Origin: a bacterium
Lineage (GTDB): Bacteria; Vulcanimicrobiota; Vulcanimicrobiia; Vulcanimicrobiales; SCRA01
DNA: 64,000 bases
Assembly: GCA_004298675.1 (NCBI GenBank)
Contig: SCRI01000086.1
Span: 132,055 to 196,054, forward strand
Reading direction: 5' to 3'
The translations under genes and the position numbers were made by a program. The notes beneath the pieces are model-generated. The model did not search any database and was not told the origin of the DNA. It worked only from the letters and a program-made list of their open reading frames with translations. Positions 33,944 through 42,389 of the stretch are shown one piece after another; position 1 is the stretch's first letter; each line of letters starts with the position of its first letter.

Positions 33944-35377
33944 ATGGCGCTCTGGGGTCGTTTGAACAATCGGCTCGTTGTTTCGTGTACGGCGATGCTG
34001 CTGCTCGCCGCCTGCTCGGGTGGAGGCGGGAGGTCCGTCGCGCCGGTCGCACCGGCGAACTTCACGGCTGGCAGCACGCGTCCCACGGCCGCCGCTGCCT
34101 CGCGTTTCCTGACGGCTTCAAGCGGCGCGCCGAACGCCACGCCGATCATCTATCAAGCCAACCCGCCGCGTAGGCTTGCGCTGGCCAGCGAAGGCCCCGC
34201 CGCGTTCCCGTTCACGCCCTCGCAGTGCGTGCAGCAATTTGGTGTGGCGTGCTATGCTCCCGCCCAGATCCGCGCCGGCTACGACGTGCCCGCGGCGTTG
34301 GACGGCCGTGGGCAGACGATCGTGATCGTCGATGCGTTTGGCAGTCCCACGATCCGGGAGGATCTGCACGCTTTCGACCAGGAGTTCGGTCTGCCCGATC
34401 CCACGCTCAACATCATCTATCCCATGGGCGCGCCGCCGGTCGCCGCGACCAAGTTGGACAAACACCACAGCAACCAGCTAGGTTGGGCCTTCGAGACCAG
34501 CCTCGACGTGGAATGGTCGCACGCGCTGGCGCCGAGCGCGACGATCGACCTCGTGATCGCGCCGAGCAACTTCGGCAACGCGCTCAACGTGGCGCAGGCG
34601 TACGCCGTCGACAACCATCTCGGCAGCGTCATGTCGTTGAGCTTCGGCAGCGCCGAAGGGATGATCGCCGGCCGCGGCAACAATCTGCAGCTGCAGCAGG
34701 CGGATCGCGTGTACCAGGCCGCGCAAGCCGCCGGCATGACCGTCTTCGCATCCTCTGGCGACAGCGGTGCGGCCAACGGTTTGAGTTTCGCCAACGCGGG
34801 CTTCCCCGCGTCCGATCCGCTGGTCACGGCGGTGGGAGGCACCAATCTCTTCTTGAGCGATGCCGGGACATACCAAAGCGAGAACGTCTGGAATGACGGC
34901 GACGCGTGTCCGTTCGGCTGCAGCGATGGGGCGTTTGGCGCCACCGGTGGCGCCCCTAGCGTCATCTTTGCCGCGCCGGCATACCAGCAAGCGCTCTCAC
35001 ATCTCGCCGCCCGCACGACGTCCGACGTTGCGTACAACGCCTCGGTGTACACCTCCGTACTTGCGTACGTTGGGTTCTTCCCAGCCGGCAGCGGGCAGAA
35101 CGGGTTCTACTTCTTCGGTGGGACGAGCGAGGGCGCGCCGCAATGGGCGGCCATCACGGCGCTGGCGAATCAGTCGGCCGGCCATGCCGTGGGCTTCATC
35201 AACCCCAAGCTCTACGCGATCGGAGCCAACGCCGGGAAGTATCTCTCCGCGTTTCACGACATCACCGCCGGTGACAACAGGTTCAACGGGCCAGGTTTCC
35301 CGGCCGGTCCGGGCTATGACATCCCGACGGGGCTGGGATCGCCGAACGTGGCGAATCTCGTGGGTCTCTTACACTAG
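33944..35377 (+). CDS. S53 family serine peptidase (sedolisin), lipoprotein
   Basis: A 477-residue acid peptidase. The catalytic Glu and Asp are in the ETSLDVEWSHALAP segment, the oxyanion Asp in ASSGDSGA, and the nucleophile Ser in FGGTSEGAPQWAA. The calcium-binding C-terminus FHDITAGDNRFN with GPGYDIPTGLGSPN is complete. The N-terminus has a lipobox (LLLAACS, Cys24), so the enzyme is anchored outside the membrane. The large activation prodomain of typical sedolisins (about 170-190 residues) is missing: only about 60 residues separate the lipobox from the catalytic domain. Confidence 0.9.
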   Translation: MALWGRLNNRLVVSCTAMLLLAACSGGGGRSVAPVAPANFTAGSTRPTAAAASRFLTASSGAPNATPIIYQANPPRRLALASEGPAAFPFTPSQCVQQFGVACYAPAQIRAGYDVPAALDGRGQTIVIVDAFGSPTIREDLHAFDQEFGLPDPTLNIIYPMGAPPVAATKLDKHHSNQLGWAFETSLDVEWSHALAPSATIDLVIAPSNFGNALNVAQAYAVDNHLGSVMSLSFGSAEGMIAGRGNNLQLQQADRVYQAAQAAGMTVFASSGDSGAANGLSFANAGFPASDPLVTAVGGTNLFLSDAGTYQSENVWNDGDACPFGCSDGAFGATGGAPSVIFAAPAYQQALSHLAARTTSDVAYNASVYTSVLAYVGFFPAGSGQNGFYFFGGTSEGAPQWAAITALANQSAGHAVGFINPKLYAIGANAGKYLSAFHDITAGDNRFNGPGFPAGPGYDIPTGLGSPNVANLVGLLH

Positions 35378-36138
35378 CGCGCCGTGAGGCCGCCGTCGAC
35401 GATCATGGCCGCGCCCACGACCGAGGCCGACTCGCTGGAGGCCAGATAGGCGGCCATCGCCGCGATCTCTTCGGGGGTGACGAAGCGTCCGTGCGGTTGG
35501 CGCGCCTCCATGGTCTGGCGCGCCTGCGCCGGGTCGGCGTAGCCTGCGGTGATGCGTCCGATCCAGGGCGTGTCGACCGTGCCCGGAGCGATGCAGTTGA
35601 TGCGGATCCCTTCGTGCACGTGGTCGATGGCGGCCGCGCGCGTCAGCGCCACCACGCCGCCTTTGGAGGCGCAGTAGGCGGCGCGATCGGGCACGCCCAC
35701 GAGCCCCGCGATCGAGGCCGTGTTGATGATCGAGCCGCCGCCGCACGCGCGCATCGCGGCGACGGCGTACTTGACACCGTAGAACGTACCCGAGAGATTG
35801 ACGGCGATGACGCGCTCCCAGTCGCTCTCCGCCGTGTCGCAAACCGTCGCCGCGACGCCCACGCCCGCGTTGTTGACCATCACGTCCAGGCCGCCCCAGC
35901 GCGTCACCGCCGCGCCGACCAGCGCCTCCACCTCGGTGGCGCGCGTGACGTCGACGCGCTGGGCGAAGCACTCGCCGCCTAGCTCCCGCGCCACGCTCTG
36001 CGCCGCGGCTAGGTCGACGTCGCCCACCACCACGCGCGCCCCCTCGGCGGCGAAACGTTGCGCAATGGCGCGGCCGATGCCGGAGGCCGCCCCCGTGACG
36101 ACGGCCCGGCTGCCCTCTAAGCGTCGCATCTCGCTCAT
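35374..36138 (-). CDS. SDR family NAD(P)-dependent oxidoreductase
   Basis: A 254-residue classical short-chain dehydrogenase: TGAASGIGRAIA nucleotide motif near residue 14, NNAG near residue 89, catalytic Ser in NTASIAG and YCASK (Tyr-x3-Lys) near residue 156, then the IAPGTVDTPW segment. It is the last gene of a four-gene minus-strand operon with an Ldh-type dehydrogenase and a solute-binding protein, so it likely oxidises a hydroxy acid or sugar-derived intermediate. Its stop overlaps the sedolisin stop region by four bases (convergent). Confidence 0.9.
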   Translation of the reverse strand: MSEMRRLEGSRAVVTGAASGIGRAIAQRFAAEGARVVVGDVDLAAAQSVARELGGECFAQRVDVTRATEVEALVGAAVTRWGGLDVMVNNAGVGVAATVCDTAESDWERVIAVNLSGTFYGVKYAVAAMRACGGGSIINTASIAGLVGVPDRAAYCASKGGVVALTRAAAIDHVHEGIRINCIAPGTVDTPWIGRITAGYADPAQARQTMEARQPHGRFVTPEEIAAMAAYLASSESASVVGAAMIVDGGLTAR

Positions 36139-36139
36139 C

Positions 36140-37402
36140 CTATGACGGATAGACCATGTGGCAGACGGAGGCAGGCGACGAGCCGAGGCGCTCCGGCTCC
36201 TGGCGGTCGATGATGTCGAAGACGTCCTTGGGATCCGCCGCTGTGCCGTTGGCGCGCAGCTTCGCGAGCCAGACCGGCCACATCAGCGAATGATCGGCGC
36301 GGCGATAGTACGACGAGCCCTCCCAGATGGAGTGAAACTTCGCGCCCTCCAGCGTGCGGGCGATCTTCACCGCATCGGTGGATTTGCTTTGATTGATGGC
36401 CCAGAGAAGCCGGTCGGCGGCGACGTAGCCGAAGCAGCTGCGTGCCGTGGGCGGCTCGCCGTACTTCTTGCGATACTCCTCCACGAACTGGTGGCCGGGC
36501 GAGCCGGGGTCGCCCAGCACGCTATTTCCGTCGAAGTACCACTCGGCGCCCCAATAGCCAACGCGCGCTGCCGGCGGCAAGGCCCAGATGTTCTCCAGTT
36601 CCGCCGCCCAGCCCGCGGTTGGAATCTTGTCGAGCAGCCCGAACGACTGCGCCTGTTTCATGAAGTCGACGAAGCCCAGGCCGCCCAGCGTCACGATCAC
36701 GCAGTCCGGCTTCGCGGCCATGATCTTCGTGATGTAGGCGCTGTAGTCCGACGTCCCGATCGGCGTCAAGTCGTTGTTGATGACCGTGCCGCCGACCTTG
36801 CCGTTGATGTCGCCGTAGCCTTTGACGATGGCATGACCGAACGCGTAGTCGTCGGTGATCATGTACCAGCGCTTGCCGAAGAGCTTGGCGATCGAATACC
36901 CGGTGGCATGCGTCATCATCCAGGTATTGTGGCACGTCATGAAGGTGTTCCAGTGGCAGTCCTTGCCGACCGCGTCGTCGGTGTGACCGCCGCTGTCCAC
37001 GAAGGCAACGCCGAGATTGTTGGCGGCCGCACCGGTGGAGAGCGTGGCCGCGCTGTTGACGGTGCCGAAGAGCGCGGAGACGTGGTCTAGCTGAACCAGC
37101 TTGCGCGCCTTCTCCACGCTTACGCCTGGGTTGTTCTGGTTATCCTCGACGACGACTTCGACTTTGCGCCCCATGACGCCGCCGCGGCGATTCCATAACT
37201 CCACCGCGAGCGCGCTCCCGCGCACGTGGTTTTGCGCGAGTGCGCTGAACGGCCCGGTGAGCTCCTCGATCTCGCCGATCCGGATGCTGTCGGCCGCCTC
37301 ACCGCGGCGCGGAATGAAGGCGGGAAAGCCGCCGGCTAGAACGGCGGCGGCGCCGCCAAGCCCGCGTACCACGGCGCGGCGAGAGATAGAAGGTTGCGTC
37401 AT
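36140..37402 (-). CDS. Branched-chain amino acid/urea-type ABC solute-binding protein (Tat-exported)
   Basis: A 420-residue periplasmic-type binding protein of the LivJ/UrtA class (type I fold). The N-terminus has a Tat-like signal (SRRAVVRGLGGAAAVLAGG). The mature part starts IRIGEIEELTGPFSALAQN and contains LFGTVNSAATLSTGAAANN, typical of UrtA/FmdD-like receptors. No Liv permease genes are adjacent. The start at 37402 overlaps the Ldh-type gene by four bases. Confidence 0.86.
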   Translation of the reverse strand: MTQPSISRRAVVRGLGGAAAVLAGGFPAFIPRRGEAADSIRIGEIEELTGPFSALAQNHVRGSALAVELWNRRGGVMGRKVEVVVEDNQNNPGVSVEKARKLVQLDHVSALFGTVNSAATLSTGAAANNLGVAFVDSGGHTDDAVGKDCHWNTFMTCHNTWMMTHATGYSIAKLFGKRWYMITDDYAFGHAIVKGYGDINGKVGGTVINNDLTPIGTSDYSAYITKIMAAKPDCVIVTLGGLGFVDFMKQAQSFGLLDKIPTAGWAAELENIWALPPAARVGYWGAEWYFDGNSVLGDPGSPGHQFVEEYRKKYGEPPTARSCFGYVAADRLLWAINQSKSTDAVKIARTLEGAKFHSIWEGSSYYRRADHSLMWPVWLAKLRANGTAADPKDVFDIIDRQEPERLGSSPASVCHMVYPS

Positions 37403-38505
37403 CGAGAAAGACTCCCTTCGCTCAGAAGATGCTCCATGTGCTCGCGCGAGAGACCGCAACTCTCCGCCGCCTGCAAGATGCCTTCCCAGACGGCGTCTTC
37501 TAATGGAATGCCTTCGCGGCGCCGGCGCTCCCGCGAGCGCTGCTCGGGTCCGCCGGGCATCAGGACCTCGGTGCCGGGGACGGCGGGACGCGAACTCGTG
37601 AAGAAAGCCGCGAAGGCGCGTACCTCGTCCGTAAAGGCCCGCGCGTCCCCGAAGGCGGATGGCGCGAGGTAGATCGAGAGCATCGCATTGGTGATGCTTG
37701 GGTGGGCGCTCGCCGCGGTGCCGCCGCCGGAGAACGCCCCCGCCAACAGCTCGCACATGAACGAGAGGCCGGAGCCCTTATGCTGTCCGAAGGCACGAAT
37801 CGCACCGGGACCGTCGCGTGCATCGGCGGGCTTTCCTGGATGCGGCGTGCCATAGAGCGCCGCGGGATCGCCGGTCGTGCGCCCGTCGGGCTCCACCAGT
37901 GCGTCGGGCGGCAACGCTGCGCCACCCTTGTAGGCGACCAGCGCCTTGCCTTCGGCGACCGTGGAGGTCGCGAAGTCGAGTACGATCGGCAGTTCGCCCG
38001 TCACCGGAATGCCGATCGCAATCGGATTGGTGGACATGCGCCGCTCGACGCCGTTGAAGGGCGCCACCAAGATGCTTCCCGGCACGTTGACGAAATGGAT
38101 CGAGATCAAGCCCGCGGCTGCCGCGCGCTCGGCCCACTCGCCGATGCGTCCGACGTGCGCCGTGTGACGCAGCGCGACGATCGCCATGCCCGAGGTCGTC
38201 GCCTTGCCGATGCCGAGATCGGTTGCTTGTTGCGCGATCGTCTGCCCGAAGCCGTTGTTGCCGTCGACGACGGCCAGCACGGGGGTCTCCGTGACGATCG
38301 TGATGCCGCGCCCAGCGTGAACGTCGCCGCGTTTGAGCGCGGCGATGTAGCGCGGCACGCGGATCACGCCGTGGCTGTCATGGCCGGTGAGGTTGGTCTC
38401 GACCAGGGACTCCGCGACGCGTGCGCTCTCGACTGCGGAGCAGCCTGCAGCTTCGAAGATCGCCGCAACGGTACGGCGCAGGGCGGCCGCCTCAATGGAT
38501 CTCAT
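37399..38505 (-). CDS. Malate/L-lactate (Ldh2) family NAD(P)-dependent dehydrogenase
   Basis: A 368-residue member of the LDH2/MDG2 family, which is unrelated to classical lactate dehydrogenase. The diagnostic GHDSHGVIRVPRY motif lies near residue 41, with DGNNGFGQ and the STNPIAIGIP motif later. Family members oxidise malate, lactate, ureidoglycolate or 2,3-diketo-L-gulonate. Operon context with an RraA-like protein and a solute-binding protein suggests catabolism of a hydroxy acid. It overlaps the RraA-like gene by 14 bases. Confidence 0.88.
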   Translation of the reverse strand: MRSIEAAALRRTVAAIFEAAGCSAVESARVAESLVETNLTGHDSHGVIRVPRYIAALKRGDVHAGRGITIVTETPVLAVVDGNNGFGQTIAQQATDLGIGKATTSGMAIVALRHTAHVGRIGEWAERAAAAGLISIHFVNVPGSILVAPFNGVERRMSTNPIAIGIPVTGELPIVLDFATSTVAEGKALVAYKGGAALPPDALVEPDGRTTGDPAALYGTPHPGKPADARDGPGAIRAFGQHKGSGLSFMCELLAGAFSGGGTAASAHPSITNAMLSIYLAPSAFGDARAFTDEVRAFAAFFTSSRPAVPGTEVLMPGGPEQRSRERRRREGIPLEDAVWEGILQAAESCGLSREHMEHLLSEGSLSR

Positions 38506-39199
38506 CGGCGTTCTCTAACGCGGCGCGCAGCCGCGTGATATCGAAGCCGCTGCGGCGTGCCGCCTCCAAGACGACGGCCTCGCGCCGCGCGCAGAGCGCG
38601 GCGGCCGCGGGAACCTCGGCGGCAACGGTGTGCGGGATCACGACCGCCCCATGGCGATCGGCATGAATGAGATCGTTGTGCGCCACCGTCATGCCGAAAA
38701 CGTTCACTTGCACGCCGAAGTCGACGGCGTGGACGTGCGCGTGGCTGGGCCCTAGCTTGCCGCCCAGCAACTGAAATCCCGGCGCGAGCGCGCCGAGGTC
38801 GCGGAACGAGCCGTTGGTAATGGCGCCCAGGCAGCCCAAGCCCTGGTGGATGGTCGAGTTGACCTCGCCCCAGAAGGCGCCGAAGCCTGGTTCGGGGTCT
38901 AGATCCTGCATGACGACGATGCTGGGGCCCGGCGGCTGCGCGACGTAGGCGTAGTAGTCGAGGCGCTTGCGGCGCGTCTCTTCCTTGGTCTGTGCCGGCG
39001 GCTCGACGGCGCGCATCGTCGCCGTGCGCGCATAGCCGACGATGGGGGCGTGTTCCGGTTCGGCGCAGACGAAGTGGTGCGTGGTGAAGCCGGTGGCGCG
39101 GCGCTGCGGCGCGACGATCTCCAGCGCATTGCAGATCGTCGGCGTGTCGAACTGCGCCAACTGCTGCAGAAGCTCGAGGGAAAGAGATTCCGCGCTCAT
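38492..39199 (-). CDS. RraA family protein (4-hydroxy-2-oxoglutarate aldolase / demethylmenaquinone methyltransferase-like)
   Basis: A 235-residue RraA-fold protein. It contains TPTICNALEIV at the N-terminus, LGAITNGSFRDL with the conserved NGxxRD pattern, and VFGMTVAHNDLIHADRHGAVVIP with the DxxxAD-like metal/substrate site. In catabolic operons this family acts as class II 4-hydroxy-4-methyl-2-oxoglutarate or oxaloacetate aldolase/decarboxylase. The ATG at 39199 is used. A GTTGTC-type operator lies 37 bases upstream. Confidence 0.85.
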   Translation of the reverse strand: MSAESLSLELLQQLAQFDTPTICNALEIVAPQRRATGFTTHHFVCAEPEHAPIVGYARTATMRAVEPPAQTKEETRRKRLDYYAYVAQPPGPSIVVMQDLDPEPGFGAFWGEVNSTIHQGLGCLGAITNGSFRDLGALAPGFQLLGGKLGPSHAHVHAVDFGVQVNVFGMTVAHNDLIHADRHGAVVIPHTVAAEVPAAAALCARREAVVLEAARRSGFDITRLRAALENADEIH

Positions 39200-39235
39200 C
39201 GTTCTCCCCGCTGAAGAAGTCTGGTCGCGTAAGAA

Positions 39236-39256
39236 GTTGTCTAATGACTTGACGAC
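39236..39256. promoter_or_regulatory. Putative GntR operator, site B
   Basis: GTTGTC-N9-GACGAC, with TGACT in the centre, lies 37 bases upstream of the RraA-like gene. Compared with the sites at 47908-47928 and 58184-58204 it shares both arms and the central TGA; 18 of 21 positions match site A when that site is read on the opposite strand. Confidence 0.6.
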
Positions 39257-39657
39257 TTCCTGGTGCCCCTGTATGGCGCGACGTAATGCAAGATCGATGC
39301 AGCACCACTGATGCGCACTTCGATCGGCGGCGATTAGCGGACGTAGCGTTGAAGCGCAGCCCGTCCTGCCATGTGCTACGGTCCTCACGACGACGAGTAC
39401 ATCAGTCCTCTTCGGCAGTGTGCCGACATGGTGGCACACCAGCCTACTATGCTGTGCGCGTGATGCGTATTAAGCGGGAACGTGTGCTCGACGTCTACTG
39501 CGAATTCTAAGACGCCTTTGTTGGACGGGGCGTTGCGGGCCTTGCCGGGATACGGGGTGCGGATTGGCGGCGAGTGGCGGCACCGAGATCGCCGCGGTGG
39601 CCCGCTTGTCGTGGCCTATCGTTAGAACGAACGTGTGTTTGATACCGACGCCGCCCA
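39257..39657. other. Intergenic region with no intact gene, possible gene remnants
   Basis: About 400 bases separate the catabolic operon from the CRISPR promoter. Only short frames exist: 39286-39510 on the plus strand, and a stretch ending in GGPLVVAYR before the TAG at 39625-39627 that resembles the tail of a lost gene. None can be assigned to a family. The base composition changes here toward the more A/T-rich CRISPR locus, so an old junction is plausible. Confidence 0.35.
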
Positions 39658-39686
39658 TTGATTCTCGAAATATAGACTGATATAAT
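39658..39686 (+). promoter_or_regulatory. Promoter of the cas operon
   Basis: TTGATT at 39658-39663, a 17-base A/T-rich spacer and a perfect TATAAT at 39681-39686 form a near-consensus sigma-70 promoter 44 bases before csb1. GAGGTGAA precedes the ATG. Confidence 0.75.
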
Positions 39687-39729
39687 CATTTGGAACATGG
39701 TTATACATTAGGCTGTTCAGAGGTGAAAT

Positions 39730-40947
39730 ATGCTTGATGAACTTCGAAATGCGGTTCAAGAAGCCAACGCCCTCTACTTTGTGACATTGTTGCGAGCGGA
39801 TGACGCTGGCGCTCGGCGTCCGGACGACACGACCGAGCCATCGATTGTCGCCCCGGCGACGTACGCGGCGATCCCTGGGGTCCCTAACAGCGGCGGCCCT
39901 CGCGTCAATCGCGTTCGGACGCACGACCGCGCTGAGGCCCGGACCGTCCTAAGCTCAACCGGTGCTGAAGCCCACCGCCATAAGCTTGCCCTCCGCGATG
40001 CCCTCGCGGAAGACCCGGCACTTCCCTTCCCACGTGTTCACGTCGAAGGCGCGGTCGATCTCAAGGGAAAGGGCAGGCGCCCATGGGCGCTCGACATACT
40101 CGACCTTCCGCACGGCGGCTCTGATACGTATCTGCGGTGGACGAGCGAGTGGAGTGAGTTTGACCCGTTTGTCATGGGGTTCGGCCAGCTCGATCTGCGC
40201 GACGATGCTACGAGGATCTACCAGCGTTGCATCCACATGCTCCTCGTGGGCGGCTGGGCGTCGTACTATCGCGCTGCGGCTCGGATACCACGCACTCTAA
40301 GCTCTAGCATTGAAGGCATCACGATCCTGCCCAACGATACGGCCGACGACCCTCTCGTCACGTACAAAACGCAACGTAGCGATCCTCTCATCAAGGGCAC
40401 CATCGGTCTCCCTGAGGGAATGAAACCCAAAAAGAAAGACAAAGATAAGCTCAGCGCTGAAGGCCTTGGGGATATTCCGGGTAAGCACCCTACGTCGAAG
40501 GTGCTCATTGACTACGCGGTTGCCAAGACGACGATCAGCTTCGCTGGATTGCGCCAAATCCGCTTCGCTGAAAATGGCGGGCGTTCACACGAACGTGACC
40601 TCGCTGGCCGAACCGTTGCAGCTGCGCTAGGCTTATTGATGCACGAGCTTGTTCAGCGGCACGGCTATTACTTGCGCTCTGGCTGCTCCCTAGTGCCAAT
40701 CTTAGGTAAAACGTCTCGAGTACTTGTCGGTGCCGACGGCCGGGAATCTGCATTACCGTGGGATCAGGATGCACGTCCGCGTTTGACCATCGCGAGGGAA
40801 CTCTACGTTGCCGCTGTGCAGGCCGCCGAGGGAACGGGTCTGCAATTCGACCCGGCGCGGACGTTGCATGCGGACCGTAACCTTAACGATGCCGTCTCCC
40901 ATTCTACGCGTTTCGAGCGCGTCGACGAAGATGAGGGGGTCGCATGA
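39730..40947 (+). CDS. csb1: Type I-G CRISPR-associated Cas7 (Csb1, GSU0053 family)
   Basis: The backbone subunit of the type I-G (formerly I-U) interference complex. The 405-residue protein has the family hallmark of a long RAMP-like fold with SSTGAEAHRHKLALRDA near residue 75, DLKGKGRRPWALDILDLPHGGSDTY near 110, and FGQLDLRDDATRIYQRC near 155. The region LIDYAVAKTTISFAGLRQIRF near residue 255 matches the conserved Csb1 central strand. Order csb1-csb2 and the ATGA overlap with csb2 confirm the call. Confidence 0.85.
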   Translation: MLDELRNAVQEANALYFVTLLRADDAGARRPDDTTEPSIVAPATYAAIPGVPNSGGPRVNRVRTHDRAEARTVLSSTGAEAHRHKLALRDALAEDPALPFPRVHVEGAVDLKGKGRRPWALDILDLPHGGSDTYLRWTSEWSEFDPFVMGFGQLDLRDDATRIYQRCIHMLLVGGWASYYRAAARIPRTLSSSIEGITILPNDTADDPLVTYKTQRSDPLIKGTIGLPEGMKPKKKDKDKLSAEGLGDIPGKHPTSKVLIDYAVAKTTISFAGLRQIRFAENGGRSHERDLAGRTVAAALGLLMHELVQRHGYYLRSGCSLVPILGKTSRVLVGADGRESALPWDQDARPRLTIARELYVAAVQAAEGTGLQFDPARTLHADRNLNDAVSHSTRFERVDEDEGVA

Positions 40948-42389
40948 CGACGATTGCCGCCCGTTTCCTCTCGAATCGATACGTAGCGCGGCGCTCCGAC
41001 GATCTGGCATCGGCGGAATGGCCCCCTAGCCCCGATCGCCTCTATCAGGCGCTCGTCAATGCGGCCTCACGGCTCGACGTGGAAAGAGGGAAGGCGCGGG
41101 CGTGGCTCGAGTGGCTATCTGGGCAACCGGCGCCGACAATCGTCGCTGTCCCGCAAGTACAGGAGCGCACAAGACACCGACGTTATGACCCCCGTAACGC
41201 CGAGACTCGGCGGCAGGTCGTCGAGCAGGGGCGCAAGCACGTCGTCACCTTGATCGACCAGCGTCAAGATCTGATCGATCTCGTCGATACGCCGCTCGCG
41301 CACCCCCTCGTCATCTACCACTACGCAGACCGCGTTCCTGACGACCTGATTAGTGTCGCCGATCGCGTTGCCGCGAACGTAGGCTACCTAGGTACGAGCG
41401 AATCCCCCGTACTGCTACGACTTGCCGAACCCATAGTCGGCACCGATCATCGCACCTTCGTTCCCGATGATGACGGGGACCTGATACTGCCGACGCCGTA
41501 TCCAAATCGCCTTGGTGACCTTGACGCGATGTTCGCTGATGCCTATCGGCCGGACCGCCCAGTCTGGGCACCATCGCTGCGTATCGACGCGCGGCGTACG
41601 CGCTATGCAATCGTCGAGAATCGCAAGTCTAGACCCCGAAGTGGCGATTACGAAGATCTCGTCGCACTTGCGTTCACCGTTGCGCCGAACGTCGATTCCC
41701 GGTTCTTCCCGGCCTTCGTCGCCGCGGTGCGTGCAGCGTACCTTCGCCGGCTTCCCGATGGGGTTCACGGGATGCTCTCAGGTCACGATCATACCGCGCC
41801 GGATCCGAGCTCTACGGCATACCCCGGTGCGCATGCTGCGTTTCTACCGCTTGCCGACGTCAACATGCCGTATGCGAGCTCGCGACTCCGTGGCATCGCC
41901 CTGGCTCTACCGTATGCAATGGGCTATGACCCCCGCCGACAAGCGATAGCCGCCTTCGATATCGATCACATCGTTGTCGCTGGCAGCAAGTACGAGCTGA
42001 CGCCGGTCATCCCTCTCGACCGCGAGTTCGAGGCAACCAGACTCGCACGTTACAGTCGCGTTGGCCGGACCTGGGCGACGCTGACGCCCATTCGTCTCTG
42101 GAAGATGCCCAATCGTAATGGGGGCGATGTTCCGGCGCTAGTCGCGGAGGCCATCCAGCAGACCGGCTACCCGGAACCGCGGTGGATCGAGATTGGTCCT
42201 GCGCCGTATGTGCCCGGCGCGCTCCACGTCACCGCTTACCGTCATCGATTCGAAAAGCCGTACTGGCTCGTTCACGCCCGATTCCAGTTTAGTGAGCCCG
42301 TGCGCGGACCGATGCTCGTTGGGCGAGGACGCTCGGTTGGTTTCGGCTTCTGCGGACTGGTGAACAGCGCAGGGATGCGGGTCGCGTGA
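40944..42389 (+). CDS. csb2: Type I-G CRISPR-associated Cas5-Cas6 fusion (Csb2, GSU0054 family)
   Basis: A 481-residue protein that combines the 5'-handle-binding Cas5 role with crRNA processing. The opening ARFLSNRYVARRSDD followed by EWPPSPDRLYQALVNA is diagnostic of Csb2. The C-terminal Cas6-like part ends with the glycine-rich loop GPMLVGRGRSVGFGFCGL, typical of RAMP repeat endonucleases. It would cut the hairpin repeats of the array downstream. It overlaps csb1 and cas3 by four bases each. Confidence 0.88.
   Translation: MTTIAARFLSNRYVARRSDDLASAEWPPSPDRLYQALVNAASRLDVERGKARAWLEWLSGQPAPTIVAVPQVQERTRHRRYDPRNAETRRQVVEQGRKHVVTLIDQRQDLIDLVDTPLAHPLVIYHYADRVPDDLISVADRVAANVGYLGTSESPVLLRLAEPIVGTDHRTFVPDDDGDLILPTPYPNRLGDLDAMFADAYRPDRPVWAPSLRIDARRTRYAIVENRKSRPRSGDYEDLVALAFTVAPNVDSRFFPAFVAAVRAAYLRRLPDGVHGMLSGHDHTAPDPSSTAYPGAHAAFLPLADVNMPYASSRLRGIALALPYAMGYDPRRQAIAAFDIDHIVVAGSKYELTPVIPLDREFEATRLARYSRVGRTWATLTPIRLWKMPNRNGGDVPALVAEAIQQTGYPEPRWIEIGPAPYVPGALHVTAYRHRFEKPYWLVHARFQFSEPVRGPMLVGRGRSVGFGFCGLVNSAGMRVA

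Noticed and set aside
39200-39729. cas1/cas2/cas4 or an anti-CRISPR gene beside the cas operon
   Set aside because: No frame here or between 47867 and 47942 is long enough, and none shows Cas1, Cas2 or Cas4 motifs.
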